Shown here: positions 1 to 7,993 of the stretch, piece after piece | How the letters are laid out: each line of letters begins with the position of its first letter | How positions within the stretch are numbered: position 1 is the first letter of the stretch | NCBI GenBank assembly: GCA_030377965.1 | Contig: JAUCGE010000002.1 | Span: forward strand, 23,563 to 87,562 | Direction of reading: 5' to 3' | DNA from: Desulfobacterales bacterium HSG16 | Lineage (GTDB): Bacteria; Desulfobacterota; Desulfobacteria; Desulfobacterales; HSG16 | Length of the DNA stretch: 64,000 nt | The notes under the pieces: generated by a model | What the model was told of the DNA's origin: nothing | What the model saw: only the letters and a program-made list of their open reading frames with translations | Databases searched by the model: none | Position numbers and translations under genes: made by a program

Positions 1-300
1 TGTAAGCATAGGTATTATCAGGATCAATCTCAATTGCTTTACGGTACTGATTGATCGCTTCTTCATAATTCTTTTGTTTTTCGAATACACGGCCTAACTT
101 GTTGTAAGCATAGGTATTATCAGGATCGATCTCAATTGCTTTACGATACTGATTGATCGCTTCTTCATAATTCTTTTGTTTATAAAATGCAAGTCCTAAC
201 ATCGTGTTAGCATAGGTATTATCAGGATCAATCTCAATTGCTTTACGATACTGATTGATCGCTTCTTCATAATTCTTCAATTTCATAAATGTATTTCCCA
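1..300 (-). repeat. 102-bp coding tandem repeats (TPR units)
   Basis: The phrase GCATAGGTATTATCAGGATC recurs at about 5, 107 and 209, a spacing of 102 bp, which equals one 34-residue TPR. The units are nearly identical at DNA level, unlike the diverged TPRs further upstream in the same gene (300-700). This points to recent unit duplication or gene conversion in the presumed sensor. The array continues past the window edge. Confidence 0.9.
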
Positions 301-2119
301 ACAGACTGTAAGTAGAGGCATTATGACCAATCGTAATGCTTTCCCGTTTCGGCCTTATCTGTTTATTAGACGCTTTCCCCAAATTATTGTAAGGATCGGT
401 ATAGTAGTATGGGCTGATCTCAATAGCTTTTCCGTATTGAGCCATCGCTTTTCCGTATTCCTTCTGAGCATAGAATACATCTCCTAATTTACTGTAAGCA
501 TAATATGGTGCAGTCTCAACAAATTTTTTGTATTGTTCTATAGCTTTTCGGTATTGATCTACCGCTTCTTTATACTTCTTCTTTGCATAGAATGCATCTC
601 CTAATTTGCAGAAATCAGGGGAATTCTCCGAACCACTCTCAATAGTTTTCTTGTAATTCTTTATAGCGTCTTCCGCTCTGACACGTTCACTATCTTTATG
701 CATCAAAAATGTTAGAGCAGGTACAAGACATAACATTAAAGTAACCAAACTTAATTTGCTAATACTGCTATCTTTCTTTTTTTTTCGTTTTTTCCGCGAT
801 TCCAGTATCGGTTCGATAAGTGTATCATGACTCAATTCATAATATGTACTTCCGACACGCGGTTCAGACCGAAGCAGCCTGCTATTGACAAGTTCTGCTA
901 AAATATTTTTTGGAACGTTGTATTTACGTTCTATTTCTTCTTTTTCCAGGCTCAATCGCCGATCTGTCACACTGATCAAACCTTTTTCGCATAGCTTTAT
1001 TACATTTCTCCTTTCATGCCTTGAGTCCAACAGTTTGATTTGATCGTCGTAAAAATTCTGCAAAACCCCCTTCATCCCGGATTCCCCGCCTAATTCTCGC
1101 AAATAAACGATATGTTCACCCACATTTTCAGCAGAATCCCCGACAATCCTGTTTTCAATGTGCTGGCAGAGTAATTGAAGCTGAAACGGCTCCACTTCGC
1201 TGGAATCAAACGATATAATGGAAGACAGTTTGTCACCGGCTTTCTCAAACAATAAAAACAGAGGATTATTAAAACAGTTACTCAATTTTCCGGTTGACGT
1301 TATAATTGCATCTGTTCTTATTTTTTTCCGCCTGCATAAAAAATCAAGCATTGCCGCAACCGTATCATCAGCGTATTCAAAAGGTTTTGCCGTGATTGTA
1401 TCGTCCTTCTTCAACAGAGCCGGATTGACGACAGCCTTTCTCGCCTGTTCGCGATTCAATGGCAACACTCTGAACAAATTGCGAAAAATATCAGGAATTC
1501 CACGGGATAATTCTTCGAGATGACCTAACCAATCCTCTCGTATCGAAATGACGACTCTAATGTTTGGAGGAGTTTCTGTGTATAAAGGCTTGTTGCCCGA
1601 TTTCATTGATTCAAGCAGTTCATCGGGGATACGGTTTTTTACAAGATCGGCAAATTGCGTGATAAAAGTTTTTCGGGTTGCAGGAGAATGTAAAGTGAAC
1701 AATTCTTCGAATTGGTCGAATATCAGAACAGGGGTCAGGAGAATGTCATCATTATTCCATAATTCCAAAGATTTAAAAAATTCCCAGAGAGTCTTTTTTT
1801 GTTCAAGTTCACGCTCGATTCCTTTCGTGCTTTGCTTAACTGAATCGTAAACGTCCTGAAACAGGTCACCTTCCGGGTTGTTCAACCTTATCACAATTGG
1901 AAAAAATTCTCTTTCACGAAGCAGCTCATTCACACCGGCATTGAGAAGAGATGTTTTCCCCATCCCTGATTTGGAATAAAGAACGACCAGTCTTTCGGCA
2001 AGAATCATCTGAAAGAGGGATTCTTTTTCATGCTCTCTTCCAAAATAGAGCAGCCTGTCAATCTTAGTATCCTGAAAAGGTCGTGACCCTGGATATCTGT
2101 AACTTGAAGTTGTACTCAT
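1..2119 (-). CDS. STAND NTPase with C-terminal TPR repeats, partial at left edge
   Basis: The frame is open from ATG at 2119 to the window edge, about 706 codons, so the C-terminus is missing. Near residues 49-57 is a P-loop (SKSGMGKTS, first Gly replaced by Ser) followed by LLNAG, which is typical of nSTAND-type NTPases. A Walker B (LIFDQFEE) lies near residue 135 and a conserved SIREDW motif near 200. A basic stretch and one hydrophobic segment (LVTLMLCLVPALTFLM) come next, then TPR units of 34 residues, the last three almost identical. STAND proteins act as switches that oligomerise on ligand binding; the TPRs would be the sensor. The start codon overlaps the stop of the SIR2-TIR gene as ATGA, so the two are translationally coupled. 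The role as a defence sensor is inferred from this pairing. Confidence 0.85.
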   Translation of the reverse strand, partial: MSTTSSYRYPGSRPFQDTKIDRLLYFGREHEKESLFQMILAERLVVLYSKSGMGKTSLLNAGVNELLREREFFPIVIRLNNPEGDLFQDVYDSVKQSTKGIERELEQKKTLWEFFKSLELWNNDDILLTPVLIFDQFEELFTLHSPATRKTFITQFADLVKNRIPDELLESMKSGNKPLYTETPPNIRVVISIREDWLGHLEELSRGIPDIFRNLFRVLPLNREQARKAVVNPALLKKDDTITAKPFEYADDTVAAMLDFLCRRKKIRTDAIITSTGKLSNCFNNPLFLLFEKAGDKLSSIISFDSSEVEPFQLQLLCQHIENRIVGDSAENVGEHIVYLRELGGESGMKGVLQNFYDDQIKLLDSRHERRNVIKLCEKGLISVTDRRLSLEKEEIERKYNVPKNILAELVNSRLLRSEPRVGSTYYELSHDTLIEPILESRKKRKKKKDSSISKLSLVTLMLCLVPALTFLMHKDSERVRAEDAIKNYKKTIESGSENSPDFCKLGDAFYAKKKYKEAVDQYRKAIEQYKKFVETAPYYAYSKLGDVFYAQKEYGKAMAQYGKAIEISPYYYTDPYNNLGKASNKQIRPKRESITIGHNASTYSLLGNTFMKLKNYEEAINQYRKAIEIDPDNTYANTMLGLAFYKQKNYEEAINQYRKAIEIDPDNTYAYNKLGRVFEKQKNYEEAINQYRKAIEIDPDNTYAY

Positions 2120-3423
2120 ACCTTATCCCTTTTAAGCCGTTGATAATCTTTTTTTATATCTTTAACTAATTTTTGAAAAGCTGTATCTTTGGTCAAATCA
2201 ATATTATGAAGATCAGACAGATTTTCCAGTCCGAGGCAATCATCAATGATTGCCGGTATAACAAAAAAATGCTTGGAATTGGGATTGATTTCGTCCTGTC
2301 TTTTAAATGCAAATTTTATTTCTCGAAAGACATAACCTGTTTTCTTATTCAACAGGGAATGGCTTTGCAGTAACAGAAAATAATCGATTTCGTTTATTGT
2401 AGATTTAATAACAGAATCCCAGGCATCTCCGCCCCGAAAATTTTTCTCGTCGAACCAGGGTTTGATATTTTCATTTTTAAATTTTTCGTACAAAGATGCT
2501 GCTTTATCTTTATCCTCTTTAGCATGACAGATAAAAACAGTAGGCGCATCTATCATGAGCGTTTTTAAAGCAGGATCAGGCGAACTGTCTAAATATCTTT
2601 GTTTTAATTCCTTAACGAAAGTGCTTAATTCATTACAGAAAATATGAATTTTATAATCGCTGGTTCTGAAAAAAAGGATTGTATTCTGGCATTCCGTACC
2701 ATCAGGCATGAATTGCTCCATAGCGAACGAACGACTGTCCTTTTTTGTGCCGTGCAGGACATGGAGCAGAATGCGAAGATACCAGTGTCTGAAACCGAAG
2801 CCGATAAAGAGCAGGCTTTTATTGCCCGCACTCAATTCATTGAGAATATTATGAGGCAGCGGCGGATTCTTTGATATCACGGCAACGAGAAAATCGAGCA
2901 GATCTTCTTCGGTGAGAGGTAAAGACCTTGGCTCTTTGGTTGACCCGTAAAGATGAAAAATCAAAGGAGTTTCAGGAGTTCCCATCTTGACCAGATCCGG
3001 GTTTTCTCCCCGGAAATTATATCTTTCAATTGCAGGTTCTTTGCCTCGTTCTTTCAAGGCTGTGGCAAACATATTATCGGGGGAAGCGGATACAGTGAAA
3101 TAAAACGGGAGAGTGGCGAGGTCTTTGTGCAGTTCGCTGGTATGATTTTTTGCGTTATAAAAAGACGAAACATTTGCAAGTAGATCACTTTTTCCGGTTT
3201 CAAGGCAATAATATTTTGATACCTGGGCAATACTGGAAGTATCGATTTTTTTCCTGGTATCCGGTTTGATTTTTTTGCTCAGGTCCTGGGCCAGTATTTC
3301 GATAAGGGGCCGACAATCCCCGTTGACTTGCTCAACAGAAGCATCCGGGCCAAGCATGAGAATGCATTCCCTTTGTTCTATTGTATGAATGAGCGTTTTC
3401 CAGTCTTTATCATCCATCGACAT
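2116..3423 (-). CDS. SIR2-like / TIR domain fusion protein (putative NADase effector)
   Basis: This 435-residue protein has two domains. Residues about 15-225 look like a SIR2_2-type domain: CILMLGPDAS in place of the GAGxS loop, TVSASPDNMFATAL, IFHLYGS, and LLFIGFGFRHW at the end of the fold. Residues about 295-400 are a TIR domain: VFICHAKEDK, WFDEKNFRGGDAW, and FREIKFA with Glu368 as the likely catalytic residue. Both families include NAD+-cleaving enzymes used in abortive phage defence (Thoeris, Avs, SIR2-associated systems). No signal peptide or membrane segment is visible. The annotated ATG at 3423 sits almost on top of a GGGAG; the second ATG at 3417 has better spacing and may be the true start. 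The gene is first in an operon with the STAND-TPR gene, with a 4-bp overlap. Domain calls are confident; the defence function is inferred. Confidence 0.85.
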   Translation of the reverse strand: MSMDDKDWKTLIHTIEQRECILMLGPDASVEQVNGDCRPLIEILAQDLSKKIKPDTRKKIDTSSIAQVSKYYCLETGKSDLLANVSSFYNAKNHTSELHKDLATLPFYFTVSASPDNMFATALKERGKEPAIERYNFRGENPDLVKMGTPETPLIFHLYGSTKEPRSLPLTEEDLLDFLVAVISKNPPLPHNILNELSAGNKSLLFIGFGFRHWYLRILLHVLHGTKKDSRSFAMEQFMPDGTECQNTILFFRTSDYKIHIFCNELSTFVKELKQRYLDSSPDPALKTLMIDAPTVFICHAKEDKDKAASLYEKFKNENIKPWFDEKNFRGGDAWDSVIKSTINEIDYFLLLQSHSLLNKKTGYVFREIKFAFKRQDEINPNSKHFFVIPAIIDDCLGLENLSDLHNIDLTKDTAFQKLVKDIKKDYQRLKRDKV

Positions 3424-3462
3424 TCTCCCTTGTTGCGGACATCTTATTTTACATTAAATCAA

Positions 3463-3692
3463 CATAAGTACCTATGCAGAAAATATTTAACATTTTTTAA
3501 AAATATTGACCATGATCAACGCAACTGCCGGGAGATAAATCTCCCGGCTGAGTCATCCAAAGCACCCTGAAGGGCGCTATTGCAGCCGGGTTTACCCGGC
3601 TTTGAAAAATTCAGCCCGGAGATTTATCTCCGGGCTGTGTATGCATGAGCATACGGATGAAATGTCATAAAACTTATGTACAGGTACTTAAC
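3463..3692. repeat. Family A inverted-repeat element containing four hairpins
   Basis: The left end ATAAGTACCTATGCAGAAAA and the right end AAAACTTATGTACAGGTACTTA are imperfect inverted copies. Between them are four successive palindromes: 3527-3548 (GCCGGGAGAT arms), 3561-3578 (AGCACCCT), 3583-3602 (AGCCGGGT) and 3613-3636 (AGCCCGGAGAT). No ORF is present. Related ends occur at 16354-16466, 27933-28065, 30341-30478 and 46484-46623, so it looks like a non-autonomous MITE-like family. This copy sits in the upstream region of the SIR2-TIR operon. Confidence 0.7.
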
Positions 3693-3754
3693 AGGCATAA
3701 TCATATCAGGTTGTCCGTGTGTTTTCGTCTGTAAATTTAAAAGTAACAATTTTG

Positions 3755-3783
3755 TGTTGGGTTTCGTTCCTCAACCCAACCTA
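3755..3783. repeat. Short palindrome (GTTGGGTTTCGTTCCTCAACCCAAC)
   Basis: GTTGGGTT and AACCCAAC form an 8-bp stem around TCGTTCCTC. It resembles small dispersed hairpin repeats common in bacterial spacers. No T-tract follows, so it is not called a terminator. Confidence 0.5.
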
Positions 3784-3840
3784 CGAAGCTACAAAGTTTT
3801 TTATCCCGATGTAGCGCCACACTCTGGAATAATCTTTGTC

Positions 3841-3900
3841 TATAAGGGGCAGACAGTCCCAGTTGACTTGCTCAACAGAAGCATCCAGACCAAGCATGAT
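3841..3900 (-). pseudogene. Remnant of a second SIR2-like gene (N-terminal fragment)
   Basis: About 58 bases here match 3300-3358 inside the SIR2-TIR gene with roughly five mismatches, in the same orientation. Read on the minus strand the fragment encodes MLGLDASVEQVNWDCLPLID, compared with MLGPDASVEQVNGDCRPLIE in the intact gene. The similarity does not continue into a full domain and stops follow. It is best explained as the relic of a tandem paralogue or a partial duplication beside the locus. Confidence 0.65.
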
Positions 3901-3944
3901 TTTTATATGATCTGGATGAAAAAATCAAGAGGAGGGAGGCAAGA

Positions 3945-3978
3945 AAGTGTCCGGAAACCTTTCAGTTCCCGGACACTT
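3945..3978 (-). terminator. Hairpin after nhaD-like gene
   Basis: AAGTGTCCGGAAA and TTCCCGGACACTT form a stem of about 12 bp with a short loop, 15 bp beyond the antiporter stop codon. The T-tract on the minus strand is short (TTTC), so the termination strength is uncertain. Confidence 0.55.
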
Positions 3979-3992
3979 CGATCTTCAACAAA

Positions 3993-5846
3993 CTACATTA
4001 TAGCGGCATTGATGATCAGATGGCATATGATAGCCGCTGCATAACCGAGGGCGATCACAGGTGTCCATTTCAGATGTACGCCGAAGGTGTAAATGCCTCT
4101 GGCTGTTCCCATCAGGGCTACTCCTGCGGCAGAGCCTATGGCGAGCATGCTTCCGCCTGTTCCTGCGGTCAGAGTTGCCAGGAGCCATTGTCCATGGGAC
4201 ATGGAAGGATCCATTGTCAGTACAGCGAACATGACCGGGATATTGTCCACGATGGCTGAGAGGATTCCCACCAGGGTATTTGCATATGTCGGACCCAGAT
4301 CAGTGTACATGAAATTTGAGATCAAAGACAGATATCCGAATTGTGAAAGTCCGCCAACGCACATGATAACACCGTAGAAAAAGAGCAGGGTATCCCATTC
4401 TGCCCTGGCGATGTTCTTCATGATATCGAAATGCTTGATTGATGCCTTGTGAGTAGTCATATCTTCGATCTTTTCGACAGCACCTACTGGATTGTCATCT
4501 TCATCTTTTATGGGAGCGGCTGAAAAATTTAGCCACTTACCTTCTGATCCGAGTTCTGGGAAAAAATCTGAGGCAGTGAAGAAATCCTGAGTCATGTCGA
4601 TCTTCTGGTGTTTCCCAGGATAAATTGTGGAAATTTTTTCTTCAGGCATGTAATCCATGACAAGATCGGCCATGATTGACCGTCTTTCCTGATAAAATGG
4701 CTTCCACTGGTTTTGTGTTCCCACCGCGTTTTCGGAAAGTATGCCAGTCAATTCTTCCATGGCTTCGTTCCAGTGGGTGATTATGTGATTTCTGTCGATT
4801 ATAAAGGCAGGTGTATTCTCTTCTTCGTCTATGTACTTTCCGACAGATTCCAGATTATCAAGAGGCATGGAATAAAACGGACTCAATGTTTCAGGTCCTC
4901 GATATCCCAGGATATTGTCATATTTTTCTTTTCGGCCTTCGACTCGCTTGATGTAATAGGAGAGCGCTCCGAGGTATCCCAACCCGAACATCATGCCTGC
5001 GGCAGGAGGCAGATGGAGAAAATTATGAAAGCAGACCGCTGTCATAATGGTCAGGAGAAAAAATATCATAACACGCTTGGCCCCGAATTTCATGACAACT
5101 TCTTCATCGCTGGCTGTGGGTTGTTCTTTGGCTACAAAACAGCCCATTATGACAGCGGGAATCAGCCAGTTGACGACAGATGGGATAAAGATTGCGAAAA
5201 ATTCTCCGAAAGAGACCTTGCCTTTTTGCCAGACCATCAGGGTGGTGATATCACCGAAAGGAGAAAATGCTCCGCCCGCGTTGGCAGCCACTATTATATT
5301 GATGCAGGCAATAGCTACAAACTTTTTGTTGCTGCCGCCCACTGCCATAACGACAGCGCCCATCAAAAGAGCTGTGGTCAGGTTATCGGCTACCGGTGAT
5401 ATGAAAAAAGCGAGCAAGCCGGTGATCCAGAAAATTTTTCTTAGAGAATATCCTTTTGAAACCAGGTATGCCCGTAAAGACTGGAACACATTTCTTTCTT
5501 CCATAGCATTGATATAAGTCATGGCAGCCAGGAGGAACAAAAAGAGTTCGGCATATTCCAGAAGACTGTGTTTGATGGCTTCATGAGGGGTGTGGATATC
5601 GCCTATTGCAGCATACGCCAGGGCTACCAGTGCCCATATTATACCGGCTGCAAGAAGCACGGGTTTGCTTTTTCTGAGATGAATATTATTTTCCAGCGGC
5701 ACGAGCGCGTAAGCAATGATGAAAATGTTAACAGCAATTATGCCGTAATATGTGCCGGTAAGATCTACTGCATGGTCTCCGGCAAGTGCTATTGCCGGAA
5801 AAAAAAGAATTGCAGTGAGAATGAGCAAGCTTTTTAATGAAATCAT
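3993..5846 (-). CDS. nhaD: NhaD-type Na+/H+ antiporter with inserted PAS-like domain
   Basis: This is a 617-residue membrane protein. Residues 1-300 and 480-617 carry the NhaD/ArsB-type transporter halves, with the signature SPVADNLTTAL near 150-160, GGAFSPFGDITT near 191-202, and SAIVDNIPVMFA in the C-terminal half. Between them, residues about 344-464 form a soluble PAS-like domain: AFIIDRNHIITHWNEAMEEL at the start and VGAVEKIEDMT at the end. Standard NhaD proteins are about 130 residues shorter and lack this insert. The family exchanges Na+ for H+ at the inner membrane and supports sodium homeostasis. The PAS-like part probably lets the carrier sense redox state or a small ligand, but its ligand cannot be read from sequence. 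The first 22 residues could be a signal peptide or the first helix. Transcribed alone. Confidence 0.9.
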   Translation of the reverse strand: MISLKSLLILTAILFFPAIALAGDHAVDLTGTYYGIIAVNIFIIAYALVPLENNIHLRKSKPVLLAAGIIWALVALAYAAIGDIHTPHEAIKHSLLEYAELFLFLLAAMTYINAMEERNVFQSLRAYLVSKGYSLRKIFWITGLLAFFISPVADNLTTALLMGAVVMAVGGSNKKFVAIACINIIVAANAGGAFSPFGDITTLMVWQKGKVSFGEFFAIFIPSVVNWLIPAVIMGCFVAKEQPTASDEEVVMKFGAKRVMIFFLLTIMTAVCFHNFLHLPPAAGMMFGLGYLGALSYYIKRVEGRKEKYDNILGYRGPETLSPFYSMPLDNLESVGKYIDEEENTPAFIIDRNHIITHWNEAMEELTGILSENAVGTQNQWKPFYQERRSIMADLVMDYMPEEKISTIYPGKHQKIDMTQDFFTASDFFPELGSEGKWLNFSAAPIKDEDDNPVGAVEKIEDMTTHKASIKHFDIMKNIARAEWDTLLFFYGVIMCVGGLSQFGYLSLISNFMYTDLGPTYANTLVGILSAIVDNIPVMFAVLTMDPSMSHGQWLLATLTAGTGGSMLAIGSAAGVALMGTARGIYTFGVHLKWTPVIALGYAAAIICHLIINAAIM

Positions 5847-5960
5847 CCGGATTTTTTACCTCTCCCTTTCGAGTTATTCTATAATGCCCCGTATTAATTG
5901 TGTTAATTATGCCGATTGTTTGATGGAACGAACAGGCTTTCCGTCACACGGGGCGCTTAT
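5847..5960 (-). promoter_or_regulatory. Structured leader candidate upstream of nhaD
   Basis: On the minus strand GCCCCGT (5954-5948) can pair over about 55 nt with ACGGGGC (5892-5886), a 7-bp perfect long-range stem. It encloses GTGACGGAAAGCC and ends about 40 nt before the start codon. A second possible stem, GGCTT with AAGCC, overlaps its 5' side. A GGGAGAGG ribosome-binding site lies 12 nt before ATG 5846. An ion-responsive leader is possible because the gene is a Na+ antiporter, but no known riboswitch consensus was confirmed by eye. Confidence 0.35.
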
Positions 5961-6142
5961 GAGAGCAGAAGCCATTAAATTTCCTATCAAACGTTTAAAT
6001 ATTCCTGAAAAATTGGCTTTTATATAACACAATCTGGATCAAGTCAAGAATGAGATTTTTTTTAAATCGACAGGTCGGAGCATAGCCATTGGAACTGCTT
6101 GAAAGCCGGAAAAAATGCTTGGGTTTTGCAGTCTATTAATCC

Positions 6143-6171
6143 TTGACATCAATTCAGATTTTGATTATAGG
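6143..6171 (+). promoter_or_regulatory. Sigma-70-like promoter of the rsbRD-dsrMKJOP operon
   Basis: TTGACA (6143-6148) and TATAGG (6166-6171) are separated by exactly 17 bp. The predicted start site near 6178 leaves a leader of about 40 nt before TTG 6219. No other good promoter is seen between this gene and dsrM. Confidence 0.65.
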
Positions 6172-6218
6172 CTGTTGCTTAAAATATACATTGGGGATGT
6201 TATGTTAAGGCGAGATGT

Positions 6219-6824
6219 TTGGATTTGCAAATGTTTGACAGGAAAATGATGAACTTAAAAAAAATTTTAAAAGAAAACAAAAAACAGATTATCAAAAAAT
6301 GGTTTGATGCAGTGGTTGAAACCTATCCCTCCGATACTGCGGCATTTTTAAAGCGGCAGAAAGATCCCTTTGCAAATCCTGTGGGGGGTATGACCATTGA
6401 AGGAATTGATGGCTTGTTTGACCAGTTGTGCATTGAAGAGATTGACCCGGAAAAAGTGACCTCTTTTCTTGATCCCATCATAAGGATTCGGGCTATTCAG
6501 AGTTTTACCCCTTCAAAAGCCGTGGGATTTGTTTTTTATTTAAAAAGGATAATACGGGATGAAGTCAAAAATGACCCGAAACTGGTCGGGCAGTTCCGTG
6601 ATATTGAGACTGGAATCGACCAGATCGCCCTGTACGGTTTTGATATTTACATGAAATGCAGGGAACAGATCTATGAAATCCGGGCCAATGAGGCAAAAAG
6701 GATATCATTCAGTGCATTTGAGCGTGCAGGACTTTTGCGGGACAAACATGGAAATGATCCCGGTCTGCTCCATGACGCAGAAGATTTGGATGCAGAAAAT
6801 GAAGAGTCTGGAGCAAAGGTTTAA
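6219..6824 (+). CDS. RsbRD N-terminal domain protein preceding dsrM
   Basis: The 201-residue protein begins with an RsbRD_N-like helical region (LKKILKENKKQIIKKWFDAV, then ETYPSD, FLKRQKDPFANPVG, and a helix ending in FVFYLKRIIRDEV). RsbRD-type domains resemble non-heme globin sensor modules that feed partner-switching regulators, but the C-terminal STAS domain of RsbR proteins is absent here. I recall genes of this type preceding dsrM in Desulfobacterales, so this is probably a regulatory or accessory member of the sulfite-reduction operon. TTG 6219 is preceded by AAGGCGAG at a suitable distance; ATG 6231 is an alternative without a clear ribosome-binding site. Confidence 0.75.
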   Translation: MDLQMFDRKMMNLKKILKENKKQIIKKWFDAVVETYPSDTAAFLKRQKDPFANPVGGMTIEGIDGLFDQLCIEEIDPEKVTSFLDPIIRIRAIQSFTPSKAVGFVFYLKRIIRDEVKNDPKLVGQFRDIETGIDQIALYGFDIYMKCREQIYEIRANEAKRISFSAFERAGLLRDKHGNDPGLLHDAEDLDAENEESGAKV

Positions 6825-6936
6825 TTGCCATATATGGCATAAGTATAATGCAGTGTGTGCTTTCGGAAGCGGGGAATCGGTTTTTCGATTTTTACGGCAT
6901 CCGTAAGTAAAGCGTTTACTCGAAGAAAGTGAGGTA

Positions 6937-7989
6937 ATGGCAACAATGAATGGAAAGTACATGTTTTCACTGCTCGCGATTTTTGTACTCTTTCTGCTTC
7001 CCTATGTTGGTGTCACGGCGTTTGGGCTGAAGACTCTGTTTGGTATCTTCATTCCTCTGATCGCTCTGACCATATTCATAATAGGGTTTGTCAGACGGAT
7101 AAAGGGCTGGTCAGAATCTCCGGTTCCGTTCCGTATCCCAACGACCTGCGGACAACAAAAATCACTCACCTGGATAGAATCATCCCCGATAGACAACCCC
7201 ACGACCAAAGCAGGCGTGGTGGTGAGGATGATACTGGAAGTTATGTTGTTCCGGTCTCTGTTCAGGAACCTGAAATTCAAACGGGAAAGCAACGGCATAC
7301 TCTCTTATTCCTGGGAATTGTGGTTGTGGCTTGGCGCTCTGGCGTTTCACTGGGCTTTTTTGGTAACGATCGTAAGGCATCTTCGGTTTTTTGCAGAACC
7401 GATACCCTATTTCGTGCGTGCGCTGGAGTTTTTTGACAGCTTCTTTCGCGTGGAATTCTTTACGGACGCTTTTCAGGTCGGCCTGCCCGGTATTTACATG
7501 TCGGGTATCGTACTTCTTGCAGCAGCGATTTATCTGCTGGCAAGAAGAATCCTTCTGGCCCAGGTCAGGTATGTCTCTCTGGCTGCTGATTATTTCCCCT
7601 TGTTTCTGATTATCGGAATCGCAGTTTCCGGTATCATGATGAGATATGCCTCAAAAGTGGATATCGTGGGAATAAAGGCGTTTACGATGGGTCTGGTAAC
7701 GTTGAATCCCACAATTCCGGAAGGCGTAGGGGCAACATTCTATGTCCACCTGTTCTTTGTGAGCGTTCTTCTTATTTACTTCCCATTCAGCAAATTGATG
7801 CACATGGGTGGTATCTTCATGAGTCCTACCAGAAATCTGACCACGGACACACGCGCAAAACACTATTCGAATCCGTGGAATTATCCAGTCAAGACTCATA
7901 CCTATGAAGAATATGAAGACGATTACAGGGAAAAAATGATTGACGCCGGACTCCCGGTGGATAAGGAACTCGCCGAGGTAAAGGAGTAA
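6937..7989 (+). CDS. dsrM: DsrM, cytochrome b subunit of the DsrMKJOP complex
   Basis: The 350-residue integral membrane protein belongs to the NarI-like cytochrome b family. It has two N-terminal helices, a soluble stretch, then further helices containing histidines suited to bind two b hemes (LAFHWAFLVTIVRH near 134-148, and HLFFVSVLLIYFPFSKLMHMGG near 268-290). It exchanges electrons with menaquinol and works with DsrK, forming an HdrDE-like pair that reduces the DsrC trisulfide. Two in-frame ATGs (6937, 6946) follow GTGAGG; 6937 is very close to it, so 6946 could be the real start. The next gene, dsrK, follows 4 bp after the stop. Confidence 0.95.
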   Translation: MATMNGKYMFSLLAIFVLFLLPYVGVTAFGLKTLFGIFIPLIALTIFIIGFVRRIKGWSESPVPFRIPTTCGQQKSLTWIESSPIDNPTTKAGVVVRMILEVMLFRSLFRNLKFKRESNGILSYSWELWLWLGALAFHWAFLVTIVRHLRFFAEPIPYFVRALEFFDSFFRVEFFTDAFQVGLPGIYMSGIVLLAAAIYLLARRILLAQVRYVSLAADYFPLFLIIGIAVSGIMMRYASKVDIVGIKAFTMGLVTLNPTIPEGVGATFYVHLFFVSVLLIYFPFSKLMHMGGIFMSPTRNLTTDTRAKHYSNPWNYPVKTHTYEEYEDDYREKMIDAGLPVDKELAEVKE

Positions 7990-7993
7990 TTTA

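Noticed and set aside
1-300. Possible CRISPR array from evenly spaced repeats
   Set aside because: The 102-bp period is a whole number of codons and encodes TPR units in one open frame; there are no unique spacers between short repeats.
4713-5399. 228-residue plus-strand frame within nhaD
   Set aside because: Antisense to a well-supported transporter gene; no recognisable domain.
5847-5960. c-di-GMP riboswitch suggested by GACGGAAAGCC
   Set aside because: The neighbouring GNRA-loop stem and receptor of that class are absent; only a general structured leader is proposed.
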